64,000 nt of DNA from Nanchangia anserum (GCF_015240065.1 NZ_CP060506.1:1798001-1862000), one strand, 5' to 3'. Shown: positions 20,964 through 30,699, counted from the stretch's first letter. The notes: generated by a model not told the origin, from the sequence alone. Numbers and translations: made by a program.

Positions 20964-21893
20964 GTGGCCGGCGGACTCGTGGCTCTGCTCGACGATATCG
21001 CGACACTGGCGCGCATGGCCGCCGTGAGCGCCGACGACGTGGCTGCGGCCGCGGGGCGGGCCTCGGCGAAGGCGGCCGGGGTCGTCGTCGACGATACGGC
21101 GGTGACGCCGCAGTACCTGAGCGGGATCAAGCCCGAGCGCGAGCTGCCCATCATCAAGCGGATCACGCGGGGATCGCTGCGCAACAAGCTGCTCATTATT
21201 TTGCCGATTGCGCTGATCCTCAGCGAATGGGCGCCCTTCCTCATCCCCGTCATCCTCATTCTCGGCGGCTGTTACCTCTCGTTTGAGGGCATGGAAAAGG
21301 TCTGGGAGAAGATCCATCCCTCCGCCGGCCACGAGACGCCGCGCCTGGCCCAGGGAGGTGACGCCGAGGACGAGGTCGTGCACTCGGCCGTGCGCACCGA
21401 CCTCATCTTGTCGGCTGAGATCATGGTGATCGCCCTCAACGAGGTGGCCCGCGAGGGGCTGCTGGCACGGGCGATCATCCTCATCTTCGTCGCCTTCACC
21501 ATCACGTTCCTCGTCTACGGCGTCGTGGCCGTGTTCGTGAAGATGGACGACGTCGGTGCCCACCTGGCGAAGCGCCACAACCCGTGGGCGCGGCGCCTCG
21601 GGCGGGTCTTGGTCGCGGCCATGCCGCGGGTGCTCGCGGCAATCGGGATCATTGGGACGTTCGCGATGGTGTGGGTCGGCGGACACATCCTGCTGACGTC
21701 GAGCGCGGACCTGGGGTGGCACGCCCCTCACGATCTCGTCCACCACCTCGAGGGATACGTCGCCGGCATTGGCGGGGTCGGCGGGTTCCTCGCCTGGTGC
21801 GTCAACACCGCGTGCTCGCTCGTCATCGGTGCCGTGTGGGGAAGCGTCCTCGTCGGGATCGCACACGTCATCTCCCGCGTGCGCGGTTCCTGA
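20964..21893 (+). CDS. DUF808 (YedI-like) inner membrane protein
   Basis: Integral membrane protein of 309 residues. The family hallmark GGLVALLDDIATLARMAA opens the protein, followed by the KVVGDD-like stretch (AAGVVVDDTAVTP), an IKPERELPII segment and about five transmembrane segments. The function is unknown. I chose the GTG at 20964 because AGGAGG ends five bases before it, while the in-frame GTG at 20958 lies within the ribosome-binding site. It converges on xylB with seven bases between the stops. Confidence 0.85.
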   Translation: MAGGLVALLDDIATLARMAAVSADDVAAAAGRASAKAAGVVVDDTAVTPQYLSGIKPERELPIIKRITRGSLRNKLLIILPIALILSEWAPFLIPVILILGGCYLSFEGMEKVWEKIHPSAGHETPRLAQGGDAEDEVVHSAVRTDLILSAEIMVIALNEVAREGLLARAIILIFVAFTITFLVYGVVAVFVKMDDVGAHLAKRHNPWARRLGRVLVAAMPRVLAAIGIIGTFAMVWVGGHILLTSSADLGWHAPHDLVHHLEGYVAGIGGVGGFLAWCVNTACSLVIGAVWGSVLVGIAHVISRVRGS

Positions 21894-21900
21894 GGACGAC

Positions 21901-23214
21901 TTAGCCGCGCACGCTGGCGGCCTGACGGGCGGCTCCTAGGGCCACGTATTCACCCGGCTCGGGGATCGTCACCTCGGCATCCCAGACCACAGGCGCGAGT
22001 TCACGCACGGCGCGTGACTTCGCCCCACCGCCGACGAGGGCAACCCGATCGATGGGAGCGCCCAGGTCGCGCACGGCGTCAAGGGCCACGCGCATGAGGG
22101 ATAGCAGCCCATCGACACCCGCACGAGCCACGTGCGCGGGATCGGAATTGGCCAGCGTCATTCCCGACAGCGTGGCCGTGGCATCCGGGAGATTCGGGGT
22201 GCGTTCGCCCTCGAAATACGGCTCGAGGCGCAGCCCGGCGGCGTCGGTGACGCTGAGCGCCAACTCGTCGAACGTGTCGTAGTCGACGCCCAGGATCCGC
22301 GCCATCGCATCGATGATTCGCGAGGCGTTGAGGGTGCACGCCAACGGCAGCCAGGCACCCGTGGCGTCGGCGAAGCCCGCGACGAGGCCCGAGGGGTCAC
22401 AGACGGGATCGGCCGAGACCGCCGCAACGACTCCGGACGTTCCCAACGACACCATGGCGTCACCGACACCGAGGCCGAGGCCGAGTGCAGCTCCTGCGTT
22501 GTCGCCGCAGCCGGGGCCGATGACGATGTCGCCCCACCCCTGTTGCGTGCCACCGTAGCCGGCGACCTCTCGGGGGCCGAGGATGCGGGGAAGAATGAGA
22601 GAGCGAGCGACGTCCTCGCCGAGGACGCGCGCGAGAATGTCGCGGCGATATGTCCTCGCGTCGGTGCCGACGTAGCACGTTCCTGAGGCATCGGAGCGAT
22701 CGGTGACGAGCGCGTCCAGCCCGGGTGCCCCCTGGATTTTCCACGTCAACCAGTCGTGGGGCAGGCAAACGGCGGCGAGGCGGGAGAGTGAGTCGGGTTC
22801 GTGTTCGGCCAGCCAGGCGAGTTTCGTCAGCGTGAACGAGGCGACCGGCACGCAGCCGGTCTCTCGTGCCCACCACTGTTCCCCCATGTCCTCGCGCAAC
22901 CGTTGCGCCGCCGGGGCCGAGCGGGTGTCGTTCCACAGCAGGGCGGGACGAATGACGTTGCCGTCGGCGTCGAGGCACACCAGTCCATGCTGTTGCCCGC
23001 CCACGCTGAGGGCCGCGACGTCATCGAGTCCGCCTGCGGCCTCGGCGGCGGCGAGGAACGCCTCCCACCAGTGATCGGGGTGGACCTGCGTACCATCGGG
23101 ATGGGACGCGCGCCCCTGCCGTACGACCTCCCCCGTTGCGGGGTCGCAGATGACGACCTTGCACGACTGCGTCGACGAATCGACGCCCGCGACGTAGTAC
23201 CGCTTCGTTGCCAT
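21901..23214 (-). CDS. xylB: Xylulokinase
   Basis: FGGY-family kinase that phosphorylates D-xylulose with ATP to xylulose 5-phosphate for the pentose phosphate pathway. The 437-residue protein opens with YYVAGVDSSTQSCK (phosphate-binding Asp), then SVGGQQHGLV, DASGTCY, the GCGDNAGAALGLG nucleotide-domain stretch and ALVGGGAKSRAVREL near the C-terminus. It is a little shorter than the 480-500-residue E. coli type. The start lies seven bases after the xylA stop, so both form one operon. The substrate is assigned with help from the adjacent xylA. Confidence 0.9.
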   Translation of the reverse strand: MATKRYYVAGVDSSTQSCKVVICDPATGEVVRQGRASHPDGTQVHPDHWWEAFLAAAEAAGGLDDVAALSVGGQQHGLVCLDADGNVIRPALLWNDTRSAPAAQRLREDMGEQWWARETGCVPVASFTLTKLAWLAEHEPDSLSRLAAVCLPHDWLTWKIQGAPGLDALVTDRSDASGTCYVGTDARTYRRDILARVLGEDVARSLILPRILGPREVAGYGGTQQGWGDIVIGPGCGDNAGAALGLGLGVGDAMVSLGTSGVVAAVSADPVCDPSGLVAGFADATGAWLPLACTLNASRIIDAMARILGVDYDTFDELALSVTDAAGLRLEPYFEGERTPNLPDATATLSGMTLANSDPAHVARAGVDGLLSLMRVALDAVRDLGAPIDRVALVGGGAKSRAVRELAPVVWDAEVTIPEPGEYVALGAARQAASVRG

Positions 23215-23221
23215 GATGCCC

Positions 23222-24403
23222 CTAGCCAATCAGGTGGCGCATCGCGTGCTGGTACAGCTCGACGAAGCGGTATTCGCGCGCCCCGGCGGCCTCCGCGTCG
23301 AAGTTCTCAAACGAGGCCTCGTCGGCGAGGAAATCGTCCAGCGTTTCGCCCTCGGCCAGGGTGGAGACGGCGAGTTCGGGAATGGAGGCGGCCTCCATGA
23401 GTTCGCGGGTCACGGGATCCGCGCGGAATGCGCGCGCCTTTTCCGCGAGCATAAGGTACATCTCCATGTTTGCCTTCGCGGAGTCCCACACCCCGCCGAT
23501 TCCCTCGGTGCGCGAAGGCTTGTAGTCGAAGTGACGCGGCCCCTCGTAGCGGGGACCGCCACCGGGAAAACCGTTTTCCAGCAGGTCGACGGTGAAGAAC
23601 GCCGAGGGCAGATCGCCGTGCCCGAAACACTTGTCCTGGTCGTATTTCAGACCCGATTGGCCGTTGAGATCGATGTGGAACAGCTTGCCGGCATTGAGGG
23701 CCTGACCGAGGGCATGGGTGTAGTTGAGGTTAGCCATCTGCTCGTGGCCAACCTCGGGGTTGAGGCCGACGATATCGCCGTTGTCGAGCTCGGCGATGAG
23801 AGCAAGGGCGTGACCGACGGTGGGCAAGAAGATGTCGCCACGCGGTTCGTTCGGTTTCGGCTCCAGCCCGATCCGCAGGTCGTAACCGCGCTGTTTGATG
23901 TAGGCCGCAACGGTGTCGAGCCCCTCGCGGTAGCGGTCGAACGCTGCGTTGAGGTCCTTCGATGAGTCGTATTCGGCACCTTCGCTCCCGCCCCACATGA
24001 CGAACACATCCGCACCCATTTCGGCGGCGAGGTCGACGTTACGCAGGATTTTGCGCAACCCAAAGCGGCGAATCGACCGGTCGTTATTCGTCAGGCCCCC
24101 ATCCTTGAAAACGGGGTGGGTGAACGTGTTTGTCGTGACCATTTCGATCTTCAGCCCGGCGGCATCGGCCGCTTGCTTGACCTTACCGACGCGGTCGGCG
24201 CGCTCGGTGTCACTGGCATCAAAATCGAAGACGTCGTTGTCATGGAAGGTGATGCCCCACGCCCCGAGCTCGGCAAGTTTCGCCGTATACTCCCACGGAT
24301 CGAGCACCTCGCGCGTGGCGGCACCAAACGGGTCGACGGCGTTCCAGCCGACGGTCCACAGGCCAAACGAGAACTTGTCGTGCGGGGTTGGGGTGCGTGT
24401 CAT
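23222..24403 (-). CDS. xylA: Xylose isomerase
   Basis: Interconverts D-xylose and D-xylulose with two divalent metals. The 393-residue length is typical for the short actinobacterial class. Visible active-site motifs are [16 protein letters not shown] near the start, ITFHDNDV (catalytic His/Asp pair), [40 protein letters not shown] (metal Glu) and [16 protein letters not shown] (metal and base residues). The ATG at 24403 is chosen because GAGGAG lies six bases upstream; a longer in-frame start at 24421 lacks this. It heads the xylAB operon, divergent from a ROK regulator. Confidence 0.95.
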   Translation of the reverse strand: MTRTPTPHDKFSFGLWTVGWNAVDPFGAATREVLDPWEYTAKLAELGAWGITFHDNDVFDFDASDTERADRVGKVKQAADAAGLKIEMVTTNTFTHPVFKDGGLTNNDRSIRRFGLRKILRNVDLAAEMGADVFVMWGGSEGAEYDSSKDLNAAFDRYREGLDTVAAYIKQRGYDLRIGLEPKPNEPRGDIFLPTVGHALALIAELDNGDIVGLNPEVGHEQMANLNYTHALGQALNAGKLFHIDLNGQSGLKYDQDKCFGHGDLPSAFFTVDLLENGFPGGGPRYEGPRHFDYKPSRTEGIGGVWDSAKANMEMYLMLAEKARAFRADPVTRELMEAASIPELAVSTLAEGETLDDFLADEASFENFDAEAAGAREYRFVELYQHAMRHLIG

Positions 24404-24453
24404 CACGGTCTCCTCGAGCATCGTTGCTGCACATCACGCATTTCGTTTACATC

Positions 24454-24466
24454 CTAAACTATTTAG
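24454..24466. promoter_or_regulatory. Candidate ROK (XylR) operator
   Basis: CTAAA-CTA-TTTAG is a perfect 5+3+5 inverted repeat in the 85-base intergenic space between xylA and the ROK gene. It covers the predicted xylA -10 box, where a bound repressor would block transcription. Its AT content stands out in the GC-rich surroundings. Confidence 0.55.
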
Positions 24467-24484
24467 CGAGCTGGCTATAGTCAA
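24456..24484 (-). promoter_or_regulatory. Predicted xylAB promoter
   Basis: On the minus strand, TTGACT (24484-24479) and TAGTTT (24461-24456) are separated by exactly 17 bases. The -10 box lies inside the CTAAA/TTTAG inverted repeat. Confidence 0.55.
24476..24481 (+). promoter_or_regulatory. -10 element TATAGT of the ROK regulator gene
   Basis: TATAGT lies seven bases before the ATG at 24489, close to the leaderless spacing seen elsewhere here. It overlaps the minus-strand -35 box of xylA, so the two divergent promoters should compete. Confidence 0.45.
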
Positions 24485-24488
24485 CCCC

Positions 24489-25739
24489 ATGATGCCCCGC
24501 CCCTCCTCCGTCCTCGTCCCGCGCTCTCGCGCGAGCGTCACGGGCTCTGCGGTGCGCGCGACGAACGCGGCAGCCGTGCTGCACGCGATCCTCGCCGCCG
24601 ACGACGGGATTTCCCGGGCGCGCATCGCCACCGCGGTGGGGTCGACGAAGGCGACGGTGTCCAAATTCGTGGACGACTTTGCCCGGGCCGGTCTCGTCAG
24701 CGAGACTCCGGCACCCGCGAGCGGGCGCGGCAGGCCGGGCATCGCCGTGCGCGCCCGGCCGGGTGCCGTCCTCGCCCTCGGCCTCGAGATCAACGTCAAT
24801 TCCCTGCGCGCCCGTGTCATCGACCTAGCCGGGACCGTCATCGCCGAAGATATTGCGCCCACGCCCGTGACCCGCCGGCCCGCCGACGCCCTCGCCGCTC
24901 TCGCGGACCTTGCGCAGACCACGCGCGAACGGGCCCTCGCACGCGCGTGCACGGATCTCGGCACCGGCGCGCCCGTCCCACGCTATCTGGGGTGCGGCCT
25001 CGCCCTGCCGGGCCTCATCTCCCCCACCGAAGTGGCCATCGCACCCAACCTCGGATGGCGTCATATCCCTCTAGCCGAGATCACCGCCCCGCTCGAGGCA
25101 CTGGGTCCCGCACTTATCGCCAATGAGGCCGACCTCGCCGCCTACGCGCTCGCTCATCCGCGTCCCGGCGTCGCGGCCGAGACGGAGTCGTTCATCTATG
25201 TCTCCGGCGAGGTCGGCATCGGCGCGGGCCTCGTCCTCTCTCACGCGCCCGTTGACGGCGCCCACGGCTGGTCCGGGGAAATCGGCCACATCTGCGTCAA
25301 TCCTGAGGGCCCACGCTGCGGCTGCGGCGCGACCGGCTGCTTGGAGTCGTACCTCGGTTTGCGCGCTCTCGCCGCGGCAGCGGGGCTGGCACCCGATGCG
25401 CACGCCGAAGACATTGACGCGGCGGCACATCGCGGCTCACAGCAAGCACGGCGCGCCCTCACCGAGGGAGGGAAGGCGCTCGGGCGCGCCTTGGCCGCGG
25501 TCATCAACATTCTCGATATCCCCGCGGCCATCCTCGGGGGCAACATCGCAGAGCTGGCCTCCTGGCTGGTTCCGCCCGCGCGTGCAGAGCTGTACCGGCG
25601 CGTGCCCCACGCGGAATGGTCCACCCCGCAACTGCGGGTGCGCACTCACAGCGCGAACTTGGCGGCGACAGGAGCAGCCCACAGGGTTCTCCAGCGCCTC
25701 GTCGACGATCCCCTGGCCGAACTCGCCGACCCCGCCTAG
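24489..25739 (+). CDS. ROK-family transcriptional regulator, XylR-like
   Basis: 416-residue regulator. An N-terminal winged helix (residues about 20-80, ISRARIATAVGSTKATVSKF then a GRGRPG wing) precedes a ROK sugar-kinase-like domain. The latter has LALGLEINVNSL, the CGLALPGLI segment, EIGHICVNPEGPRCGCGATG with the ROK zinc-site cysteines, and an inactive-kinase-like core. Such proteins repress sugar operons and are released by the sugar. It is divergent from xylAB across 85 bases containing one inverted repeat, so xylose-responsive repression is the likely role. Its stop codon shares the bases CTAG with the stop of the convergent SRAP gene. Confidence 0.87.
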   Translation: MMPRPSSVLVPRSRASVTGSAVRATNAAAVLHAILAADDGISRARIATAVGSTKATVSKFVDDFARAGLVSETPAPASGRGRPGIAVRARPGAVLALGLEINVNSLRARVIDLAGTVIAEDIAPTPVTRRPADALAALADLAQTTRERALARACTDLGTGAPVPRYLGCGLALPGLISPTEVAIAPNLGWRHIPLAEITAPLEALGPALIANEADLAAYALAHPRPGVAAETESFIYVSGEVGIGAGLVLSHAPVDGAHGWSGEIGHICVNPEGPRCGCGATGCLESYLGLRALAAAAGLAPDAHAEDIDAAAHRGSQQARRALTEGGKALGRALAAVINILDIPAAILGGNIAELASWLVPPARAELYRRVPHAEWSTPQLRVRTHSANLAATGAAHRVLQRLVDDPLAELADPA

Positions 25740-26449
25740 GGCTCGATCCCCGTGACGAGGTCGGGGGAGTTGTTGGCAACGGAACCGACGGCTCGCGACA
25801 CCCGGCGCGGGGTGAGGCGCGGCTCGGGCAGCGACACGATGAGGCGACGCACGTCGGCACCTTCGAGCGGGTCCGGGGCCAACCAGTCCGCAAAACGCGA
25901 GGCGGGAACGATGAGCGGGGACCGGTCGTGGATGTGGCCGTGGGCGTCGGCCGCGGGGCGGGTGAGGATCGCGACCGTGCGTCGCCACGGCTGATCGGGA
26001 CCGGACCGCCACGCCTCATACACTCCGGCAAACGCCATGACGGGATCGTCGGGACCGGCGCTGAAGAACCACGGTTCTTTTCCCTGCGGGCACGGCTGCC
26101 ACTCGTAGTAGCCGGTTGCCGGGACGAGGCAGCGGCGCTTGCGCGCGGCGGAGCGGAATGTCGGTTTCTCAGTGATGGTCTCGGCGCGGGCGTTAATCAT
26201 GGGATGCGAATCGTCCCTGCTCCAATGGGCGATCAGCCCCCACTCGAGGCAGCGCAGCTGGCGATGAACCTCACCGCGCTGGGAGGGCCGAGGTGCATCG
26301 GGAACCTCATAGCGCTCCATGATGACGGGGACGCCGTGGCTGGGGGCGATGTTCCACGACCCGGAAAAGCCGCGGTCGATGACCTGATCGACGTCAAAGA
26401 GCGTGACCAGGTGTTCCTCGCCTTGCCCGAGCGCGTAGCGGCCGCACAT
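25736..26449 (-). CDS. SRAP-domain protein (HMCES/YedK family)
   Basis: SOS-response-associated peptidase fold that covalently caps abasic sites in single-stranded DNA. The 237-residue protein begins MCGRY, so Cys2 becomes the N-terminal nucleophile after Met removal. Other catalytic-centre residues are visible in NARAET (Asn), ATGYYEW (Glu) and HDRSPLIV (His). The length is typical. TAGGGT lies exactly six bases before the ATG, which predicts a leaderless transcript that would need no leader in front of the essential Cys2. Confidence 0.93.
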   Translation of the reverse strand: MCGRYALGQGEEHLVTLFDVDQVIDRGFSGSWNIAPSHGVPVIMERYEVPDAPRPSQRGEVHRQLRCLEWGLIAHWSRDDSHPMINARAETITEKPTFRSAARKRRCLVPATGYYEWQPCPQGKEPWFFSAGPDDPVMAFAGVYEAWRSGPDQPWRRTVAILTRPAADAHGHIHDRSPLIVPASRFADWLAPDPLEGADVRRLIVSLPEPRLTPRRVSRAVGSVANNSPDLVTGIEP

Positions 26450-26455
26450 GCACCC

Positions 26456-26461
26456 ACCCTA
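26456..26461 (-). promoter_or_regulatory. -10 element TAGGGT, leaderless start of the SRAP gene
   Basis: On the minus strand TAGGGT is followed by six bases and the ATG at 26449, with no ribosome-binding site between. Confidence 0.5.
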
Positions 26462-26487
26462 GCGACGGCACCGCCGCGACACGCGGG

Positions 26488-27951
26488 TTAGGAGCGCTGC
26501 TGCCACCACAGCTTCAACCGCCGGGTTGCCTCCTCCTCACCCAGGGGACCCTCGTCCATGCGGGCCTGGAGGAGCATCCGGTAGGCCTCGCCGACCTCGC
26601 GCCCGGGGGCAATGCCGAGAATCTCCATGATCTGGGTGCCGTCGAGGTCGGGGCGGATCTTCGCCAACTCCTCGCGTTCGGCAATCTCGGCGATGCGCGC
26701 CTCGAGGTCGTCGTAGGCGTGCGAGAGCCGCTGCGCCTTGCGGCGATTGCCCGTCGTGCAGTCGGCGCGGGTCAGCCGGTGCAGCCGCTCCAGCTGGTCG
26801 CCGGCATCCGCCACGTAACGGCGGACCGCCGAATCCGTCCACGACTGTTCGCCATAACCATGAAAACGGCCGTGCAGGGAAATGAGGGTGTAGACGGCCT
26901 TGATCGTCTGCTTGTCGAAAGTCAGCTTCCTCATGCGCTGACGCATCATTTTGGCCCCGACGATCTCGTGGTGGTGGAACGTCACCGTCCCGTCGCGCTC
27001 AAACCGGCGGGTCCGCGGTTTGCCACAGTCGTGCATGAGGGCGGCGATGCGCAAGACGAGATCGGGGCCGGGCACCGGGCCGTCCTCGTCGGTCTCGAGG
27101 TCGATCGCCTGATCAAGGACGGTCAGGGAGTGCTCGTAGACGTCCTTGTGGCGGTGCTGGGCGTCGACGGTGTCCTGGAGGGCGACGAGCTCGGGCAGGA
27201 CGTAGTCGGCGACGCCGGTGTAGACCATGAGTTCGAGACCCGAGCGCGGTTTCGGGCACAGTAGCAGTCGCTCCAGCTCGCCGCGCAGGCGCTCGGCCGA
27301 GACGATGCTCAGCCGCTCGGCCATGGCGACCATCGCCGAGAGCACCTCCTCGGACACCTCGCAGCCCAGCTGCGAGGTAAAGCGCACCGCCCGCATGATG
27401 CGCAGGGGGTCGTCGTCGAAAGACTGGTGCGCCGAGACGGGGGTGCGCAGCTCGCGGGCGAGCAGGTGCGCGAGGCCGTTGTGGGGGTCGACGAGGGTGT
27501 AGTCGGGCAGGCGCAGGGCCATCGCGTTGACGGTGAAGTCGCGTCGGGTCAGATCGCCCTCAAGGGTGTCGCCGAAGGCCACCTGCGGCTTGCGCGAGGC
27601 CGCGTCGTAGTCGTCGCTGCGGTACGTCGTGATCTCGACGCTCACGCCGCCGAGGTGCCCACCGATCGTGCCGAAGGCTCGGCCCATGTCCCACGTGTTC
27701 GCCCCGCACTCGCGCAGCAGCCGCTCGGTCTCGTCGGGCCGGGCCGACGTCGCCAGGTCGAAGTCGTGGGGGACGACGCCCAGACACGCGTCCCGCACGG
27801 GGCCGCCGACGAGGGCAAGCTCGTGGCCCGCCGACGTGAACCGCTCGGCGATCTCGCCGATCTGGGGAGGCAGCGCGGCCACGGCGTCTAGGAGGTTCGC
27901 CATCGCCTGCGCCGCCTGCTGGGGCATCGTGGGGGTCGGTGTCGTCGTCAT
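26488..27951 (-). CDS. cca: CCA tRNA nucleotidyltransferase
   Basis: Adds or repairs the 3' CCA of tRNAs. The 487-residue protein has the polymerase-beta-like head with ALVGGPVRDACLG and the catalytic DFDLAT pair near residue 63, then RRDFTVNAMAL, the RIMRAVRFTSQLG neck and a C-terminal HD domain (AALMHDCGKPRT). This head-plus-HD layout is typical of actinobacterial enzymes (PcnA, Rv3907c). It is divergent from a Nudix gene, as in M. tuberculosis, which makes it the first member of the oriC-flanking synteny block here. Confidence 0.93.
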   Translation of the reverse strand: MTTTPTPTMPQQAAQAMANLLDAVAALPPQIGEIAERFTSAGHELALVGGPVRDACLGVVPHDFDLATSARPDETERLLRECGANTWDMGRAFGTIGGHLGGVSVEITTYRSDDYDAASRKPQVAFGDTLEGDLTRRDFTVNAMALRLPDYTLVDPHNGLAHLLARELRTPVSAHQSFDDDPLRIMRAVRFTSQLGCEVSEEVLSAMVAMAERLSIVSAERLRGELERLLLCPKPRSGLELMVYTGVADYVLPELVALQDTVDAQHRHKDVYEHSLTVLDQAIDLETDEDGPVPGPDLVLRIAALMHDCGKPRTRRFERDGTVTFHHHEIVGAKMMRQRMRKLTFDKQTIKAVYTLISLHGRFHGYGEQSWTDSAVRRYVADAGDQLERLHRLTRADCTTGNRRKAQRLSHAYDDLEARIAEIAEREELAKIRPDLDGTQIMEILGIAPGREVGEAYRMLLQARMDEGPLGEEEATRRLKLWWQQRS

Positions 27952-28030
27952 CGCCCCCTAGCGTGCCACGTTTGGCGCGCATCGGGGAACCTCGGGGCCG
28001 TGCGCGTCGCTGGCAATGGCGAAAACCGCC

Positions 28031-28036
28031 TAGGCT
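28031..28036 (+). promoter_or_regulatory. -10 element TAGGCT, leaderless start of the Nudix operon
   Basis: TAGGCT is followed by six bases and the ATG at 28043, with no Shine-Dalgarno sequence. It probably drives the Nudix, DUF6049 and pseudokinase genes, which overlap one another. Confidence 0.55.
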
Positions 28037-28042
28037 GGATAC

Positions 28043-28555
28043 ATGAGCGACCACCCCGACTACCCTCGCCGACGCCGTCGGCGCCCGCGTGCGCACCGCA
28101 CGTTGACGCGCCTGCCCGTCGTCGACGAGACCTCGGCGGGTGGCGTCGTCATCAAGGTCCACAACGGCCGCGCCTATGTCGCCCTCATCGCCCGGCGCAA
28201 CCGGCATGGCTCCATCGAGTGGTGCCTGCCCAAGGGCCACGTCGAGGGACGCGAGACGACCGCGGACACGGCCATTCGCGAGGTCTTTGAGGAAACGGGA
28301 ATCACCGGGCGGATCATCGTCCCGCTTGCCACGATCTCGTATTCGTTTTCCGGGGCGGGCCGCTGGGTCCACAAGGTCGTCCACCACTACCTCATGGAAT
28401 ACGTCTCGGGAACGATCACCGTCGAGGGCGACCCCGATCAAGAGGCCGAAGAGGCGGCGTGGTTCCCGCTGTCGGAGGCCGAGACGATCCTCGTCTACCC
28501 CAACGAGCGCAAGGTCGCCCATCTGGCTCGCCAGCTCCTGCGGAGGCGCACATGA
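28043..28555 (+). CDS. Nudix hydrolase, MutT4-like
   Basis: 170-residue Nudix hydrolase with a complete Nudix box (GHVEGRE, then REVFEETGI after seven residues) near residues 69-91. A basic N-terminal stretch RRRRRRPRAHR is unusual and could bind nucleic acid or membrane. The family cleaves nucleoside diphosphates linked to other moieties; the substrate here is unknown. Its position between cca and the DUF6049 gene matches M. tuberculosis mutT4 (Rv3908). The stop overlaps the next start as ATGA. Confidence 0.88.
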   Translation: MSDHPDYPRRRRRRPRAHRTLTRLPVVDETSAGGVVIKVHNGRAYVALIARRNRHGSIEWCLPKGHVEGRETTADTAIREVFEETGITGRIIVPLATISYSFSGAGRWVHKVVHHYLMEYVSGTITVEGDPDQEAEEAAWFPLSEAETILVYPNERKVAHLARQLLRRRT

Positions 28556-30699
28556 GGGCCCGGCTGGCCACGGCTGTCCTCGCCGTCCTCCTCGCCGTCG
28601 CGGCCCTGGTGGGCCCGGCCTCGCGCACGCCCGCAGCGGCCGCCACCGAGGACACCGCCGACCCCGACGTGACGATCACCGAACTCACCCCCGCGACGGC
28701 GACGTCGTCGTCGCAAACGCTGTCCGTGCGCGTAACCGTGACCAATCCCGGCGCGCACGAGCTTCACGACGTGTCGGTGAGCTTAGACGTATCCACGCTG
28801 GCGATGTATCAGCGCGACGACATCATCGCGTGGCAAGACGGCCACTCGCGCCGCGAATCCAGCCTGTGGCACCTCGGCCGCGTCGGCGTTACCTCGCTCA
28901 AGGCCCACGCGAACACCGAGGTGACGATCACCGCGCCGCTGTCGGCGCTGCCCGCCGCGGCGCTCACCCGCTTCGGCGCCCACCCGCTGCGGGTGACGAT
29001 GCAGGCCGTCGGCGACGACGGGGAAGCCGTCACCGCGACGACGCAGACGTTCCTCCTTATTGACACGGGATCCTCCGCCTACCAGCGCACCCCGGTGTTT
29101 ATCGTCGCCGACGCCACCGCCACGGCCCAGACCCTCACGCGCTTCACGACCGCGCACGGGGCCGGCGAGGGGATCCTCACCGAGGATTTCCTGCCGGTCC
29201 ACCCCGAGCGCTCCCCCGCCGACGGCGTCGACGAGGTGCTGTCGGGGCTCACTCAGGCGCGCGACGGCATGGCCTACATCGTCGATCCCGCCCTCATCTC
29301 GCAAACCTCGCCGCTGGTGACCGGCAGCTTCGCGGTGCGTCGCAGCGCTGACCTGGCGCTGGATCCACAGGCCCAAGATGCCCTCGCGGCGGCGAATGCG
29401 GCCGGCGCCACGGTCTCACTCGGGCAGTGGGGCGCTCCCGACCGCGGGGTGACCGCGGCCTCGGGCGGCGAGGACGCCCTGACCGCCGCACGCACCCTCA
29501 CCCAGGCGATGCGCGATGCCACCCCCTCAATGGCGTGGGGACCGTCATTCGACATCGCTTCCTCGGCGACACCAGGTGCGCTCGATCCCGATTCCTCGGT
29601 TCTGCCCATCGTCCCCGACTCGGCGGTCATCTCGCAGCGCCACACCTACATTCCCGACGCCCGCTCGCGAGTGGGCAATCGCGACGTCCTCGTCTCCGAT
29701 AGCGCCCTGAGCGCGGCCCTCGCACGCGAAGCCTCCACGCCCGCTGACGAGCTGCGCTCGCGCCAGTACGTCGCCGCGCTGCTCGCCCAGCACAACGCCG
29801 AGCTGCCCAATGCCCCGCGGCTCGTCGTCGTCACGCTCCCGGCTCGCGCGCTGGCCTCGGCATCGACGCCCCAGCGCATTGACGCCCTGTTCGATACGGC
29901 GTGGGTACGGCCGGCGACCATCGGTGAGGTCACGGACGCCTCGACCGCGCGCGAGCAGGTCGAGGCTCGTGAGGATGCCGCACCCCAGCGCAACGCGTCG
30001 CTCAGCTCGGCGTTGACCGAGGCGTCGCGGGCACTCGGGCGCGTCGACGAGGTTGCCGAGCACGCCTCGCTCATCACGCGCCCGCTGCTGTCGCAACGCG
30101 CGTTCGCCCTGTCACGCTCGCTCTCCACCGCCCAACGCGACACCCTGGCCGAACGCCTCACCGCCCAATCGCTGCGCGTGAGCACGGGAGTGCGCACGAA
30201 GACCGCGCCCTCGGTCAACATCATTTCGCGTACCGCCGACATTCCCGTCCAGGTGACAAACGACCTGCCCTACCCGGCCACGGTCGTCGTCGACGTGCAG
30301 GCCGCATCCTCCATCGTCACGACGACGGCGACGCGAACGCGCATCGCCGGGCGTTCGTCGGTGACGGTGCAAGTCCCCGTTGAGGTGCGCGCGAACGGCG
30401 ACGCACGCGCCGTCGTAGCGTTGCGCTCACCCAGCGGGGAATCCATTAGTTCGACCGAGGTCGTCGTGTTGCGCGCACACCGCGGCTTAGAGGATCGCTT
30501 CCTCCTCGTCGGTGCCGCGGTCGTCGTCGTCCTGCTCGTCGCCGGGGTCATCCGATCGATCTCGCGGGGCCGACGCATGGATAGCACCTCCGACGCGGCC
30601 CGCGAAGGCTCGACCCGCCCGGAGGGGAGTGGCACAATTGCCCCCGATACGACTGACGACCCTAGCCCCGAGGATGAGGAGGCGCGCCATGACAGCTGA
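28552..30699 (+). CDS. DUF6049-type secreted, membrane-anchored protein
   Basis: A 715-residue protein with a signal peptide (ATAVLAVLLAVAALVGPAS, then an Ala-rich cleavage region near residue 30), a large extracytoplasmic region and one C-terminal transmembrane helix (FLLVGAAVVVVLLVAGVI) followed by a short cytoplasmic tail. It corresponds by position and architecture to Rv3909. The function is unknown; its constant linkage to MviN/MurJ genes in actinobacteria suggests a role in cell-wall synthesis, an inference from context. Starts and stops overlap those of both neighbours. Confidence 0.8.
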   Translation: MRARLATAVLAVLLAVAALVGPASRTPAAAATEDTADPDVTITELTPATATSSSQTLSVRVTVTNPGAHELHDVSVSLDVSTLAMYQRDDIIAWQDGHSRRESSLWHLGRVGVTSLKAHANTEVTITAPLSALPAAALTRFGAHPLRVTMQAVGDDGEAVTATTQTFLLIDTGSSAYQRTPVFIVADATATAQTLTRFTTAHGAGEGILTEDFLPVHPERSPADGVDEVLSGLTQARDGMAYIVDPALISQTSPLVTGSFAVRRSADLALDPQAQDALAAANAAGATVSLGQWGAPDRGVTAASGGEDALTAARTLTQAMRDATPSMAWGPSFDIASSATPGALDPDSSVLPIVPDSAVISQRHTYIPDARSRVGNRDVLVSDSALSAALAREASTPADELRSRQYVAALLAQHNAELPNAPRLVVVTLPARALASASTPQRIDALFDTAWVRPATIGEVTDASTAREQVEAREDAAPQRNASLSSALTEASRALGRVDEVAEHASLITRPLLSQRAFALSRSLSTAQRDTLAERLTAQSLRVSTGVRTKTAPSVNIISRTADIPVQVTNDLPYPATVVVDVQAASSIVTTTATRTRIAGRSSVTVQVPVEVRANGDARAVVALRSPSGESISSTEVVVLRAHRGLEDRFLLVGAAVVVVLLVAGVIRSISRGRRMDSTSDAAREGSTRPEGSGTIAPDTTDDPSPEDEEARHDS

